Source: Cyanophora paradoxa (Eukaryota > Glaucocystophyceae > Cyanophorales > Cyanophoraceae). From it: DNA of 64,000 nucleotides. The DNA is taken from contig QPMI01000627.1 of assembly GCA_004431415.1 (NCBI GenBank), positions 62,001 to 126,000 on the forward strand. The letters run 5' to 3'. Shown here piece by piece: positions 11,201 through 22,795 of the stretch. Below the pieces are notes generated by a model. It had not been told where the DNA came from. It searched no databases and saw nothing but the letters and a program-made list of their open reading frames with translations. The translations under genes and the position numbers were made by a program. The first letter of the stretch is position 1. Each line of letters opens with the position of its first letter.

Positions 11201-12314
11201 GCTGGAGCAGAGCGTGCGTCCCACCTCCTGGCCGAGCCGGCCGGCCGGCCTCTGACCCGCTTCTGACCCGCCCGCCCCGCAGCTGGAGAAGCACACGGGG
11301 GACGTGGTCCGCCTCGCCTCGGCGATGCGTGGGGGCGCGGGCGGGCTCGGCCTCGACCCCGCCGGGCTCGAGGCGGAGCTCGCCGCCGTGCGCTCCGAGC
11401 TGGGCGCCGGCCGGGCGGAGGAGGAGGGGGCGGAGGAGGAGGAGGGGGCGCGCGGCTCGGTCTGGGCTGAGGAGGAGGAGGGCGAGCTGCGCGGGCTCCC
11501 CTCTGTCCCCTCACCCTCGGCCTCGGCCTCGCCCTCGGCCTCGGCCTCGGTCTTCGCGGTGGAGCTGGGCGCCGTCGCCCCGCCGGAGAGCCGCGTGGAG
11601 GCGTGCATGGGCATCCAGTGCGAGCCCGGTCCGCCCGCGCACGGCCCCGGCCCCGGCGGCGACGACGACGGCGCGGCCGTTGCGCGGGCGGCGCCCGCCC
11701 CGCCCGAGGACCCCTTTTCCCTCTTCTTTGAGGACGCCGCGTGGCCCGAGGAGGAGGCGGGCCCGCGGGCGGCGCCCGCCCCTCCCGAGGACCCCTTCTG
11801 CTTTGATGACGCCGCGTGGCCCTCCGAGCCGAAGCCGGAGCCGGAGCCGGCGCCGGCGCCCGGGGCCCCGCTCGAGGTCCCCGCAGCGGAGGGCAGCGGG
11901 GACGGCGGGGGCGGAGGGGGGGAGGAGCCTTCCTCGCTTGACGCCGCGTGGGCGGAGGCGGAGGGGGGGGAGGGGGCCCGCGCGAGCCCAGGCTCGCCAC
12001 AGCCCGGGCCCGGCGGCGGCGGCGGCGCCGCCGCCCCGGGGCACGGCAACGGCAACGCCGTCCCGCCCTGGGACGAGGCCACGGTGCGAGCCCGTACCCC
12101 TCCCTGAGCGTCCTCCTCCCTTCTCTCACCCCCCTCCCTGAGCGTCCTCCTCCCTTCTCTCACCCCCCCCCCCCCCCTTCTCCCCCCCGACCGTTCTGTT
12201 TCGGCGCAGTGGTACGTGGAGCCGCCGGAGGTGGAAGGGGGGGAGGATCCGATGGCGGCCGAGGCGGCGGCGTGCGAGGCCTGCGCGGAGGCGCACGCGG
12301 GGGGCGTGCTCTGA
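8278..12314 (+). CDS. Unknown multi-exon protein with coiled coil and acidic Pro/Ala-rich tail
   Basis: The ATG at 8278 starts MEYDPSAADASVAYWNPDGP. The first exon carries GRGPVVIQP and VGESEPAPPV, shared with the gene cut by the left window edge. Many short exons follow with charged, beta-like text, such as KQVDFVRPFK (8800), GEVLGPAKVHIHGDAEYT (8910), YFETKQQVKVDKIVFGERE (9250), CENRVIKNVDLKVGPLKD (9590), NVDVDRLFKPTMDFDVVKV (9820), QKDIGRVKGDERIIEH (10300) and TGKAVYRVSEIGPWHRDGK (10460). The reading frame passes without a break through the splice at about 10800 into a coiled coil (EELEEQLERQDRLMDLERAE-type text, 10980-11200). It then enters an acidic region with two copies of APAPPEDPF...DDAAW (11694-11730 and 11775-11820). 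The stop is at 12312-12314. Almost every intron starts GTGCG and ends GCAG. I recognise no catalytic domain. Lys/Val/Asp-rich short exons plus a coiled coil suggest a structural or cytoskeletal protein, but that is inference. Confidence 0.55.
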
Positions 12315-13016
12315 TGGACGGCCCGCCGGTGTGGGCGCAGTTTCTCTCAGCGGCTTCGAATTCTTTCAGCGGCTTCTTTCAGAGATTATTCCAGGAGATA
12401 GATTATGCGTTCAGCGTGTCCATTGTGTAATGTTATTCGCCCGCGTGATTTGTGTTATTTTGGAATTTTATTTTGGACTCTCTTGAACTCGGCCGCGGAG
12501 ATTCAGTGTGTGACTCAGTGTGTGACTCAGTGCCGCACTGCGGCCAATTGCAAGCTCGAGGAGTCCGACATGTCGATTAAAATTAAAAGTCGTGTTCGAT
12601 AATATTGTCGTTCACACGTGCACAGCATTACTCTAGATCTAGCTATGATACCGTAGTAGTACAAGACCGTGGGGCCGAGCGCGCGCGCGTCCCGCCTGTC
12701 CGGCTGCACTATGCATATGACATTTGAAAAGCACTGCTGCGACTCGCGGCGAGTCAAAAGAGAAAACGTCCTCTATCGCTAGCCTGCATGCGAAACGGAA
12801 AGTGGACTGCACAATTGCAAAGATCATGAATTCGAGACTGACGGCGAGTCGCGCCGCACCGCCTGTTCTGTGTGCGGCGCGGGCCGCCAGTGTGGCAGGC
12901 GGGCCTCGGAGACGAACGCCGAGCCGGGTCGGGCCGAGGTGCTTTGAGGGAATCGATGGAAGGCAGAGTCGGGGGCGCGGCCCGCGGGCCGCGGGCCGCC
13001 AAGCCCGATCCCCCCC
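12315..13016. other. Convergent intergenic region
   Basis: This lies between the 3' ends of the + gene ending at 12314 and the - glycosyltransferase gene. It holds a short direct repeat, GTGTGTGACTCA, twice at 12507-12530. GC content drops around 12400-12650, as expected for 3' untranslated DNA. No convincing gene is seen. Confidence 0.4.
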
Positions 13017-16000
13017 TTAGAACTTCTTCTGCTGGCCCTCGTACACGATCTGAAGGGGGGGCGAAAGATGGGACTCGGTGAGCACATGTACAAGAAAGAA
13101 ACCAACCCAACCCAATATTAGGTTTTAGGATTTTACTATGGTACTTAGGTTCTAGCTATAGGTTTCATATGTTTGAAGGTTTTAAGGTTCAACGGTTAAT
13201 GGTACTTAGGTTTTAGCAGAAGAAGCCTAAGCCGCGGATCGGAGAGGGTCGGACCTGGTGGGCGAAGAAGACCTTCATCCATTCGGCAAGGCGGGAGCGC
13301 GTGTCGATGCGGCACTCGCAGTTGATGCCGCCGTCGTCGTTCCACGCCCGGTACTGCGCTCGTTCGGAATTCATGAGCCTCGGGTTGCGAATCCGGAGTG
13401 ACTGGGTACGATGAGTGAGGGAGGGCGGACCTGGACGAAGCCCTCGCCCGAGGCCTGGACCTCGAAGCTCACCCGGTGGTCCTTCATCCCTGCGCGCGCC
13501 CCCGCCGCGTCAGATTCATGATCAGGGCTCACGGATACTATCTCCAACGTTCACTTGACTCTGACATTAATATTCAACTGCTTCGGATCCTCGCTATAGT
13601 TCGATCAGTATTTCCAAGCGCGCGGACCCTTCCAGGTGGTGCCGTGGACCTCCTCGCGGTCGCGCTCGAAGGGCGCCTCGTGGCTCGCCAGCGTCTGGAA
13701 CGCCTCCTTCACGTACGGCACGCACCTGCGCGCAGGCCCCGGGGCCGCCCGGCCGGAGGTTAGCATAGGGTGTAGCTAGCTAGCTTAGAGCTAGATCTAG
13801 AGTTGTCGAAGTTTGCATTTGTTCGATCAAGCGGGCGCACCGGAAGATGTCGGAGAGCTCCTTGCTCTGGGAGAACTTGAGGCAGGCGCAGTAGAGCTCC
13901 AGCCCGGACTGCGGGGGCGGCTCATGATCAGCGATTCGGTGCGGCGAGGCTCAGCAGATCTAGAGAAGACGGAAATCCCTAGAAAGATAGAAAGAAAGTC
14001 CTAGAAACGGTCCTGCATCTTTCTTTTGAGGCGAGAGGCCTCAGCGATTTGGTGCGGCGAGGCTCAAGGCTTCAGGGAGGGGAGGGGCGGGCGGGGGGAC
14101 CTGGGAGCGGGCGAGGAGGGCGTCCTAGAAAGTCCGACGGTCCTATCTACACGGTCCTATCTAGAAAGTCCTAGAAAGTCCGATGGGGGGCGGGAAGGCG
14201 AACCTGGGAGCGCGCGAGGAGGGCGTCGATGACGGCGTCGGGGCCGGCGGCCGGCGAGGGCAGCTGCGAGGTGCAGCCGGCGTTGAGCAGCACGCCCACG
14301 TACCTGCGGGGGCGAGGCAAGACCGTCAGAGGCAGACAGGGCAGACAGACAGATGCTGGGCGTTCTGGAGGAGAACTAAGGAACTCGGGGGGCGTGCGGA
14401 CTTGGCCTTGGGGGGCCGGAAGGGCGTGGAGACGCGGTAGAGGCGGAGTGCGTCCTCGTCCGTCTCGAACTCGACGCACACCAGCGCCGCCTGCGCGGGG
14501 GGCACGACGAGAATCAGAGAGAGGGCGCGGAGGCGGGGGCGCAGAGGCTCAGAGAGAGTGGGGGGGCTGGGGATTCTATCCAATTCGCGCGCGCACGCGG
14601 GCGGGGGCCCGCGCGGGCCCAGATAGAGAGGGCGGGGTGGGGGCGCAGCGCTCTATGTATCCGATTCTATCCACTCCGGCGCGGCACGCGCGGGCCAGCG
14701 CCGGCACACGGGCGGGGGGGCGGACCTGCCAGCCGGGGTACTGCGAATCCAGGTCCGCCGCGAAGCCGGGCAGCTGGTCCCGGAGCTCCGAGTAGGCGAA
14801 GAGGGTCGACGGCTCCCACAGGCACAGCGCCCTGCGCGCGAATGTGTGAGGATGCGGAACGCTTCGAAATCGCTCGAGCTTGAGCTTATTGTGTGGAGCG
14901 CTCGAGCTTGAGCTTATTATATGAGAGATTGCTTGAGCTTGAGCTTAAACTAAATTAAAGCTGGCTGAGGTGTGTGGACGGCGCGGCGGACCGGCGCTGG
15001 GAGGTGCGGATGGCGTCGATGTCGGAGAAGCCGCGGGCCAGCTTCCGCGCGACGACCTGGCGGATCGAATGCGAGCGAGGTGAGGAGGAGTCGAGTGGGA
15101 TCGAGGGAGAAATTTTATATAAGCAAGTAGGGGCGACCTGCGAGTCGTAGGCCCAGGAGATCATCGCGGCGTCCGAGTCCGAGCCGCTGCTGAGGTCGAA
15201 CATCTCCTCGGCGCCCAGGAAGCGCGTCCAGTCGGGGTACTGCAGGTACGCCGCCGCGCTCTCGCTGTACCCCCCGACGACGACGCGCCCCGGGCCGTAC
15301 ATGTCGCTCGGGTCCTCCGTGGGGGGCGCGTAGCGGCGGGCGCCCTCGTACAGGTCGTGGATGAGCTGGGATTAAATTAAACCAAACCACGCGAGAATCT
15401 CTAGAGCTTAAGCTTAAAGAGGATGGCGGACCTTGAGGCACTTGGGGTGGCCCGGCGTGCACCCGACGACGGCGCCGCGCTCGAGGAAGCCGGCGGCGTT
15501 GGGGAGGAGCGCGTCGGGGAGGCCCGACCAGACGACGTTCTGCGGGACGAAGTAGCCGCCGTGGCGGTAGATGAGCTCCAGTCCCAGCAGCCTCACGCCG
15601 AGGTCGCTGCGCGAGGGAAGACGAAGAGATCAGATAAACTTGTCGGATTCAGGCTTGAACTAGATGAGATCAGTTTAGCTCAAGCTTTTGCAATGTTTGG
15701 ATCCAGGTCTAGCACATTGGTCCATATATAGATCTAGAAGACGTGATTCTTGTTAGATCAGAACTCAAATCAAACGCACCTCATGGGGCGGGCGCGGTCG
15801 AGGGTGTAGAGGTTGGAGCAGTAGTACGACTCGCCCTTCATGTCCTCCAGCGTCCACGAGCGGTACGAGAAGGCCGCGTTCGCCTTCACAAAGTCCTCGT
15901 ACCTGTTGACAGCGGTTGATTAATAACAATATAATGATATATCGATCAATGTGAAGAGAGTGATTACTATAGGATCGATTACTTGACGGTTAGGGTACTA

Positions 16001-19000
16001 GACTTATGTTTAGAGCACAAGAGATCGATTACTTGACGGTCAGGATACTAGACTTATGTTTAGAGCACAAGAGATCGATAACTTGACGGTCAGGGTACTA
16101 GACTTATGTTTAGAGCACAAGAGATCGATTACTCGACGGTTAGGGTACTAGACTTATGTTTAGAGCACAAGAGATCGATTACTCGTCGGTTAGGGTACTG
16201 GACTTATGTTTAGGGTGCTAGACTTATGTTTAGAGCACAAGAGATCGATTACTCGACGGTTAGGGTACTAGACTTATGTTTAGGGTGCTAGACTTATGTT
16301 TAGAGCACAAGAGATCGATTACTCGACGGTTAGGGTGCTAGACTTATGTTTAGAGCACAAGAGATCGATTACTCGACGGTTAGGGTACTAGACTTATGTT
16401 TAGAGCACAAGAGATCGATTACTCGACGGTTAGGGTACTAGACTTATGTTTAGAGCACAAGAGATCGATTACTCGACGGTTAGGGTGCTAGACTTCAGTT
16501 TAGACCACAAGAGATCGATAACTTGACGGTTAGGGTACTAGACTTATGTTTAGAGCACAAGAGATCGATTACTCGACGGTTAGGGTACTAGACTTATGTT
16601 TAGAGCACAAGAGATCGATTACTCGACCGTTAGGGTACTAGACTTATGTTTAGAGCACAAGAGATCGATAACTCGACGGTTAGGGCACTAGACTTATGTT
16701 TAGGGTACTAGACTTATGTTTAGAGCACAAGAGATCGATTACTTGACGGTTAGGGTACTAGACTTATGTTTAGAGCACAAGAGATCGACCACTCGACGGT
16801 TAGGATACTAGACTTATGTTTAGAGCACAAGAGATCGATAACTCGACGGTTAGGGTACTAGACTTATGTCTAGAGCACAAGAGATCGATTACTTGACGGT
16901 TAGGGTGCTAGACTTATGTTTAGAGCACAAGAGATCGATTACTCGACGGTTAGGGTACTAGACTTATGTTTAGAGCACAAGAGATCGATTACTCGACCGT
17001 TAGGGTACTAGACTTATGTTTAGAGCACAAGAGATCGATTACTTGACGGTTAGGGTACTAGACTTATGTTTAGAGTACAAAAGATCAGCTACTTGATGGT
17101 TAGGGTACTTACTTGACGGTTAGGGAACTAGACTTATGTTTAGAGTCTCTGATGGTAAGAGTACTAGACTAAATGTTTACGCTAGGTCAAGACTTTATGT
17201 TTGCACGGGACGGCGGGGCGCACCATGTCTTCATCCAGCGCTCGGGGCGTGCCTGGCCGTTCGCCTGGCACACAACCTGCCGAGGGCGGCCGCGGGCCTC
17301 AGAGGCGGCCGGAGCTGGCAAGGATCCCCCCATTAAATTAGATCTGAAGCTGGCAAGGGCAGCTGGATAAACCCGGCCGCCTCTAGTTTGATGGAAGGCT
17401 GCACGCCAGCCAGCTCCGGCCCGGCCGCCTCTAAGATCTAATTTAAGTTGACAGCGTGACAGCCTCGAACGAATTCCATCGAATCTGCTCTCGTCCTTTG
17501 GGGGGCGGATCGGACCTGGTGGACGACGGGGGGGATGGTCTTGGCGTCATGGGCCTTCAGGTTTGCGGGCGTCACGTCGATGTCCGGGAACGCGATCTGG
17601 TGTGCCAGTTCCGTGAGGGGGCGGATGGAGGGCGAGGGGGAAGGGCTCGCGAGGTAGGTGGGTCGCACCAGCTTCCCGAGGGGGAAGGCGCAAGGCTGGC
17701 GCGAGTGGTACTGGCAGCGGAGCGGCCGCATGCACTTGTTGTTGTTCTTGACCCAGCCCTCCAGGCCCGAGCACGTGTACCCGAACTGGAACGCGTAGCT
17801 CTCCGGGAACGCGCTCAGATTGATGGCCGACGGGTTCGGGACTGCACGCGTTCGGGCGGCCCGTTAGGAGGGGCGCGGGGGGAGGGGGGGGGCCGCCGGG
17901 GTACACTGAAAGCGCACTGTAGTGGAACTTGGGGTAGAACCAGACCGAGGGGGGTACGGTCATCGGCACGTTCGTGTGCGCCAGGCACTTGGTGTACGCG
18001 AGCGGGCCCGTGACCCACTCGACGCCGTGGTACGGGCGCTTGTGGGGGTACACCGCGCGGATGTACAGCATCAGCATCTGCGCGCGCATGCCTCCCAGGG
18101 TCAGCCGGGAAGGACAAGCTTTAAGCGCCCAGGGTACGAGCCAGGGCCCGGGTCCGGCTGGCTGACCTTCACGAGGGGGTGGCGAGGGGTCGCCGCGATG
18201 ATCGAGTTTCCGATGACCGAGTACGCCTGCATACCGAGCAGGGCGTCAGATTCTCCTTCTTCTTTCTAAGAGAACTGAAGCAAAGCAACGCCAGGTCAAG
18301 GTAAGATACGGGTCGGTCACCTTGTCCTTGGTGTCCGGCTCGTACGTGATGAAGAAGCCGGTCTCGTTGCCCATCTCCACGGCCTTGTCGATCGACTTCT
18401 TGAGAGAGACCATGTCGGCGTCGATGTACACGCCGCCGTGCTCTGCGGAGGGGGAGGGAGGGAGGGGCGGGCGAGGCGCCCGCGTCAGCGAAGGGGGCAG
18501 GGAAGGTCCGCGCGGTCGCGCTCTTGGTAGAGCGAGCTTAGAGCAGAGCGCTAGCGAAGGGAGCTCGCACCGTAGAGGATCTCGAGGCGCAGGATGTCGG
18601 CCTTGCACTGGTACATCTTCTCCTGGTCGTAAAAGTCGCGCTGCGGGGTACGTGAGGATTGATGAGGGTGGGAATGAGTTCTGGGAGGGTACGCACGTTG
18701 AACATCTTCATCTTCTCGCACTCGGCGTCGGTCCAGAGGCGGTACTCCCAGCCTGAGGCGCCGCCCCGCGTCGGCGCGCCGCGAAAAGGAAACTATCAGA
18801 GTTTGACAGAATACAGCTCACCGGGGTTGTCGTTCTGGTAGTCCACGCGCCTGCGGAGCCGCTCAGAAAAGGAAGCAAAAGGAGGAGCACGGGACGAGAG
18901 CCGCGCACCAGGAGTCGAGCCAGACGCAGGGCGGCTCGCGGGGCCCAATCCAGATCTGATGCATGATCTTGGGGATCTGCGGGCGCAGCCGCGTAAGGCG

Positions 19001-19504
19001 CGCGCGGCGGGCGCCCGGCGGCCGGTGAAGTGGCATGCGCACCTTGGGCTGGTACTTGGCGAGGTACGCGGCGACCTCCTTCTTCCACGCCTGCACGTGC
19101 AGCATCTCGCTTTGTAAGTGGAAAGATCACGCGCAGGCAGCCGGGGAGGGGGCGCACCTCGACATCGGAGGGATCAACGGCGGCCTCGCGCTGCGCGCGA
19201 AGCGCGCCGCGGCGCGGTCAGACATTTAAACGACCATTGACGGGTAGATCTAAACGATAGACCGCAGCGCGCAGCCGCGCCCGCCCGGGATCCGTGGCCG
19301 CATCTCGCGCCCACGCGGCAGTTTCCGAAGTCGGGCAGCGGCGGAGGAGCCGGGGGCCAACGCGACCCGCCGCGCCTTGATTTAGAGTTGCTAGGGCGCA
19401 CGGCCGCTCACCTTGTCCCAGTTGTTGAACTTGGCCAGTGCGGTCAGCTTGACTTCGAGCTGCGGATCGTACTGGTAGATATCCTCCGGCATCGTCGCCG
19501 CCAT
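13017..19504 (-). CDS. GT32-type glycosyltransferase with a second, DXD-less domain
   Basis: The ATG at 19504 gives MAATMPEDIYQYDPQLEVK. After a short helical exon (LHVQAWKKEVAAYLAKYQPK, 19100), the first domain shows the classic motifs of sugar-nucleotide transferases of the Gly_transf_sug/OCH1 type. These are IPKIMHQIWIGP (18975), WEYRLWTDAECEKM (18750), CKADILRLEILY (18600) and GGVYIDADMVSLKKS (18430), where DAD is the metal-binding DXD. AYSVIGNSIIAATPRHPL (18220) and YHGVEWVTGPLAY (18030) follow. A second, similar domain begins IPPVVHQ (17535) and continues YEDFVKANAAFSYRSWTLED (15890), VRLLGLELIYRHGGYFVPQN (15590) and GFLERGAVVGCTPGHP (15500). In it the DXD position reads PQN, so it is probably inactive. 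The stop is at 13017-13019 after IVYEGQQKKF. There is no obvious N-terminal signal anchor. Introns are mostly short, but the one between about 15910 and 17220 contains a 50-bp minisatellite. Confidence 0.75.
15973..17150. repeat. Minisatellite, 50-bp unit, about 22 copies
   Basis: The unit begins GAGATCGATTACTCGACGGT, contains GGTTAGGGTACTAGACTTA and ends TTTAGAGCACAA. Copies differ by a few substitutions (ACTTG/ACTCG, GATAAC/GATTAC). Some copies carry a 20-bp internal duplication of TAGGGTGCTAGACTTATGTT, for example near 16205, 16285 and 16690. The array degrades at its right end (17080-17150). It fills most of one intron of the glycosyltransferase gene. Each unit has one TTAGGG, but the array is not telomeric repeat DNA. 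Confidence 0.95.
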
Positions 19505-19698
19505 GGCTAGACGCGGCACTGAGGCCGGGCTCCGAGACGGGCTGTACGTGCGAACGCTTGCTGGCCCGCGAACGAACGAATACCCCCCAAGACGAACACC
19601 CCCGGTCCTAGGCCCTAGGGGGAGTAAGTTGCGCTCCTTTTTTTCCGGAGGCCGGCTCAGACGCGACCAGTTCGTCTGTTCCTGGGGTTCTCGCGGCA
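19505..19698. promoter_or_regulatory. Bidirectional promoter region
   Basis: Only 194 bp separate the start codon of the leftward glycosyltransferase from the start codon of the rightward gene at 19699. Both promoters must lie here or overlap the genes. No clear TATA box is seen. A palindrome-like CCTAGGCCCTAGG lies at 19608-19620. Confidence 0.45.
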
Positions 19699-22671
19699 AT
19701 GCAGAACGCCCTCGACTACGGCGGGCTGCCGATGCGCCTGTCGGTCTCAAAGGCGCCGTCGAGCAACTCGTCGGGCGCCTCGCCGCCTTTGCCGCAAGGC
19801 GGCTACAGCAGCGGCGGCGCGGTAAATCTCTGCAGCAGCGTTCTCTCCCAGCCGACATTCACTACGAGCCCGTTGATCAGCCAGCTATCCGCCGACAGCA
19901 CGAGCGAGGCAGCAACCTCCGTGCCGGGCTCCATCGCGTCGAGCCTGCCGACCACCCCGGGAACATCAGCCGCCAGCCCGTCGAACTCAGCGCCATCGCA
20001 CGGCCCGCAGCTGCACCCTGTCGGCGGGGAGCGCATCCTGAACTGTGGCACCCGCCTTCGCGCAACGCTTTTCACGGAGCACACCCACATGCAGACCGGC
20101 GGTGCGCAATGCGTTTCGTAATTGAGCGTTTCAGTTGGGCTCAGACGCCCCCCAGAGCCCTTCTTCGTTGGAGGCAACCAGGTCGGTTCGCGGCCGCTGC
20201 CCGCCGGGTTTTGCTGAGCGCGTCTCCCGCAGTCCAAGATCGTGCCTTTTCGAGTGGACATCGACGTGCCTCGCATTTCGCGGTCCACGCGGTCCTTCCG
20301 CCCCAACGTTCTCGAGACAGACCTCCACGGTCCTCCAGCGCCGCAGCGCCCGACTAGGACTGCGGCCGCGCCTCTCACGCGCGCCCCGCAGATGAGAAGG
20401 GCGCGCTCATCCCGTTCTACGTGCTCAAGATGCGCGGCCAGGACGTCACGACGGTGCCCTTCCAGTACTGGCTGGTGGCCGAGGATTTCTCGGGGGCCCC
20501 CGTCGTGCGCCGGATCAAATCTCGCTCGGATCAAATCCGGATCGAATCCGAGCCCGCCGCGCCCCGCAGAGGGTCGAGGTGGGAGGGCAGCCCGGGCGCG
20601 CGTGGTCGTCGGGCGAGATCCCGGCCCGCATCACGCCGCTCTCCAGCAAGACGGGAAAGCTCTCGCTCGTCCTGCGCCCGCCGTGCGCCCCTCCCTCCCT
20701 TCCTTGGGAGGCTTCGTTCTGAAATTTTCGCCAGGTTCGACGAGCGGAACGCGGGGGACTGGACCGTGACCGTGCCCAACATCCTGAGCGCGGCCCGGCA
20801 CGACCTGGGCAAGCCCAAGAAGCACCGGGAGGGCGCCGCCAACCGGCCCCCGAAGGCCGCCGGCAGCGCCAACAAGCGCAAGGCCGAGCCGCCGGACGAG
20901 CGCGGTGCGTCCCCCCCCAACTTCACGAACTCGTGATCCCATAGAGCATCGGACTTGCGCAAAATCGACCCCCTCGTCTTGCGCGCGGCTTTCGCCCCTC
21001 ACGCCCCCGCAGTGCCCTCCGTGCCAATCAAGGTCCAGAAAGGATCCCCCACCCCGCCCCCCGACGAGCCCGCGTTCGTCCGTGCGTCCCGTAACCCCCC
21101 TGCCTTCCTTCCCCCTGCTCTGACGTTCTTCCCCCATAGTGGCGGGCACCAGCCACTTCGTGCTGCCGGCGGGCGTACCCTCCCTCGTGCGGCTCTTCGT
21201 CACGCAGACCGTCGGCCGCTCCGCCGGCGTCGGCATCTCCGCCTGCCTCGTTTCCCTGTGCGCCGCGCCGCGCCGTGCCACGCCGCGCCCCCGTTTCTAA
21301 GATATCTTATCTTTGCAAGCTGTTATTATAGAATCCAGTTTTCAATCTTTCTTCTGTTTCTTACGGGTTTTCCTGTCAGGGAGGACGAGACGCGCACGAC
21401 GGGCCTGCGCCCCGCGGCCACCCCCGGCGGCCCGCCCGCCGCCACGCTTGAGGGAGACCTCTGGGGCCAAACGTGCGTATCCCCCTCCCTTCTCTCCCCC
21501 CATCAAAAGCTCCCCTGAGGCTGAGTCTCGTGCAGCTTCGAGATCGAGATGCCTCCGGGGGGGTACGCCGTGCAGGCCTGCGTGAACGGCGTCCCCGCCC
21601 CCCCCGCCACCGACTCTCCCGTCACCGTCCTCTTCTGTGCGCGCCCTGTACCCCGTCGCTTCACCCCCTCCCCCCTTTTCTCTCTCTCTCTCCCTCACTT
21701 CTGATCTCCTTCCCTCGTGCCAAAGGCTCGTTGGGGATCGCGCACCCGCATGCGGGGCAGGCGATTCCGGGGCGTGTCGTACCCTTCCAGATCGCCCTCG
21801 CCGGGTACCCGCGCGTACTCCGTCCTTGATCTGATCTGAGCCGGATCTGAGCCGTCCTCGATCTGAGCCCACTTCAATGCGAGAATCGGCTCCACGGGGC
21901 TGACGCCCACGCGCTTCGTTCTTCGTTCGCAGACCGCGCGAGGCCAGCGGCCTGGACCTCTGCTGCCGCCTCTACCTCTCGGACGGCCGGCGCGTACCCC
22001 CCTCCCTCCTCCTCTCCCCCCTCCCTTATCCCCCTCCCCCCCAGGGTACTGGACGCCGGCCGGGACGCCGAGGTCCACTTCGCGGCGTACGGGCCCCACT
22101 GGGCCAAGGCCCGCGCCCCCCTCCCACCCCCTACCCCCCTCCCCCGCCTTACCCGTACCCCCCCCTTTCAGGTGGAGCTCGTGGACGCGCTGAACGGGGC
22201 GGCGGCGCCGGGCTCCCAGGCCACCATCGCCTCCGCCGCCCTCGGGCCCTGGCAGTGCGCCCCGCCCCGCCCCTTCTGCCCCGCCCCGCCCCTCCCGTCG
22301 TAGCCGGCACGGAGATAGCCGACACGGAGATAGCCGTCCCCTTTTAACGAGATAGCCGTCGTTAGTCGTCGCCGGCACGGATAATATCGATAGCCGTCCC
22401 CGAAAAGAGATAGCTCGAGTCGGTCCGAGCTGAGCCGAGCCGATCTGACGGGGCCCCGCCCCGCCCGTCGTAGCCGCGGCACGGATAGCCGTCCCTAAAT
22501 AGAGATAGATTGCCTTGGCCGAGCCGATCCGAGCCGATCTGACGGGGCGGGCGGGCGGGCAGCACGGAGGTAGTGCTGACGGACGGCCGCCGCTTCTCGA
22601 CGACCGCCCTCGACCGCCTCCTCCTCCTCGAGGCCCGCCCCCGCCCCGTCCCGCCCTTTTGTAGGCTCTAG
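19699..22671 (+). CDS. Unknown multi-exon protein, Ser-rich N-terminus
   Basis: The ATG at 19699 opens MQNALDYGGLPMRLSVSK and a Ser/Pro/Thr-rich segment to about residue 110. Folded-looking exons follow: GERILNCGTRLRATLF (20030), IVPFRVDIDVPRIS (20238), LIPFYVLKMRGQDVTTVPFQ (20410), WTVTVPNILSAARHDLGKPK (20760), a Lys-rich patch SANKRKAEPPDER (20865), VLPAGVPSLVRLFVTQTVG (21160), FEIEMPPGGYAVQACVNGVP (21538) and VVLTDGRRFSTTALDRLLLL (22570). The beta-rich text with a basic patch could be a nuclear beta-sandwich protein, but I recognise no family. Introns start GTGCGT and carry C/T-rich tracts before the acceptor. The stop used here is at 22669-22671. Alternatively the exon could splice at 22648 in phase to the exon that begins at 22796, which would fuse this gene with the next one. 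Confidence 0.45.
22300..22545. repeat. Short dispersed repeats in an intron
   Basis: The motif CACGGAGATAGCCG or CACGGATAGCCGTCCC recurs at least five times, together with two copies of GAGCCGATCYGA-type text and two copies of CCCGTCGTAGCCG. These lie in one intron of the unknown gene at 19699-22671. Confidence 0.6.
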
Positions 22672-22795
22672 ACGATGCCTCGCAAGGCTGCGCTCGCTCG
22701 CGTGCCCGCCCGCTCCGCCCCTCCCCACTCTAAGCATTGACGATTCTTCGGCTGACGGCGGCGCCGTCCCCTCCTCCCTCCCTTCCTTCCCTCAG

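Noticed and set aside
10390-12141. Forward open frame of 583 codons
   Set aside because: Its first part overlaps the true frame, but it then reads through introns into Arg/Pro-rich text. The spliced frame gives the coherent coiled coil instead.
10988-12163. Reverse-strand open frame of 391 codons over the + gene tail
   Set aside because: It is a shadow of the GC-rich, Glu/Ala/Pro-coding + strand. The text is Ser/Pro/Arg-rich and low in complexity, and it crosses the introns of the real gene.
15973-17150. CRISPR array or telomeric repeat
   Set aside because: The repeats are head-to-tail without unique spacers, and TTAGGG occurs once per 50 bp. This is an intronic minisatellite.
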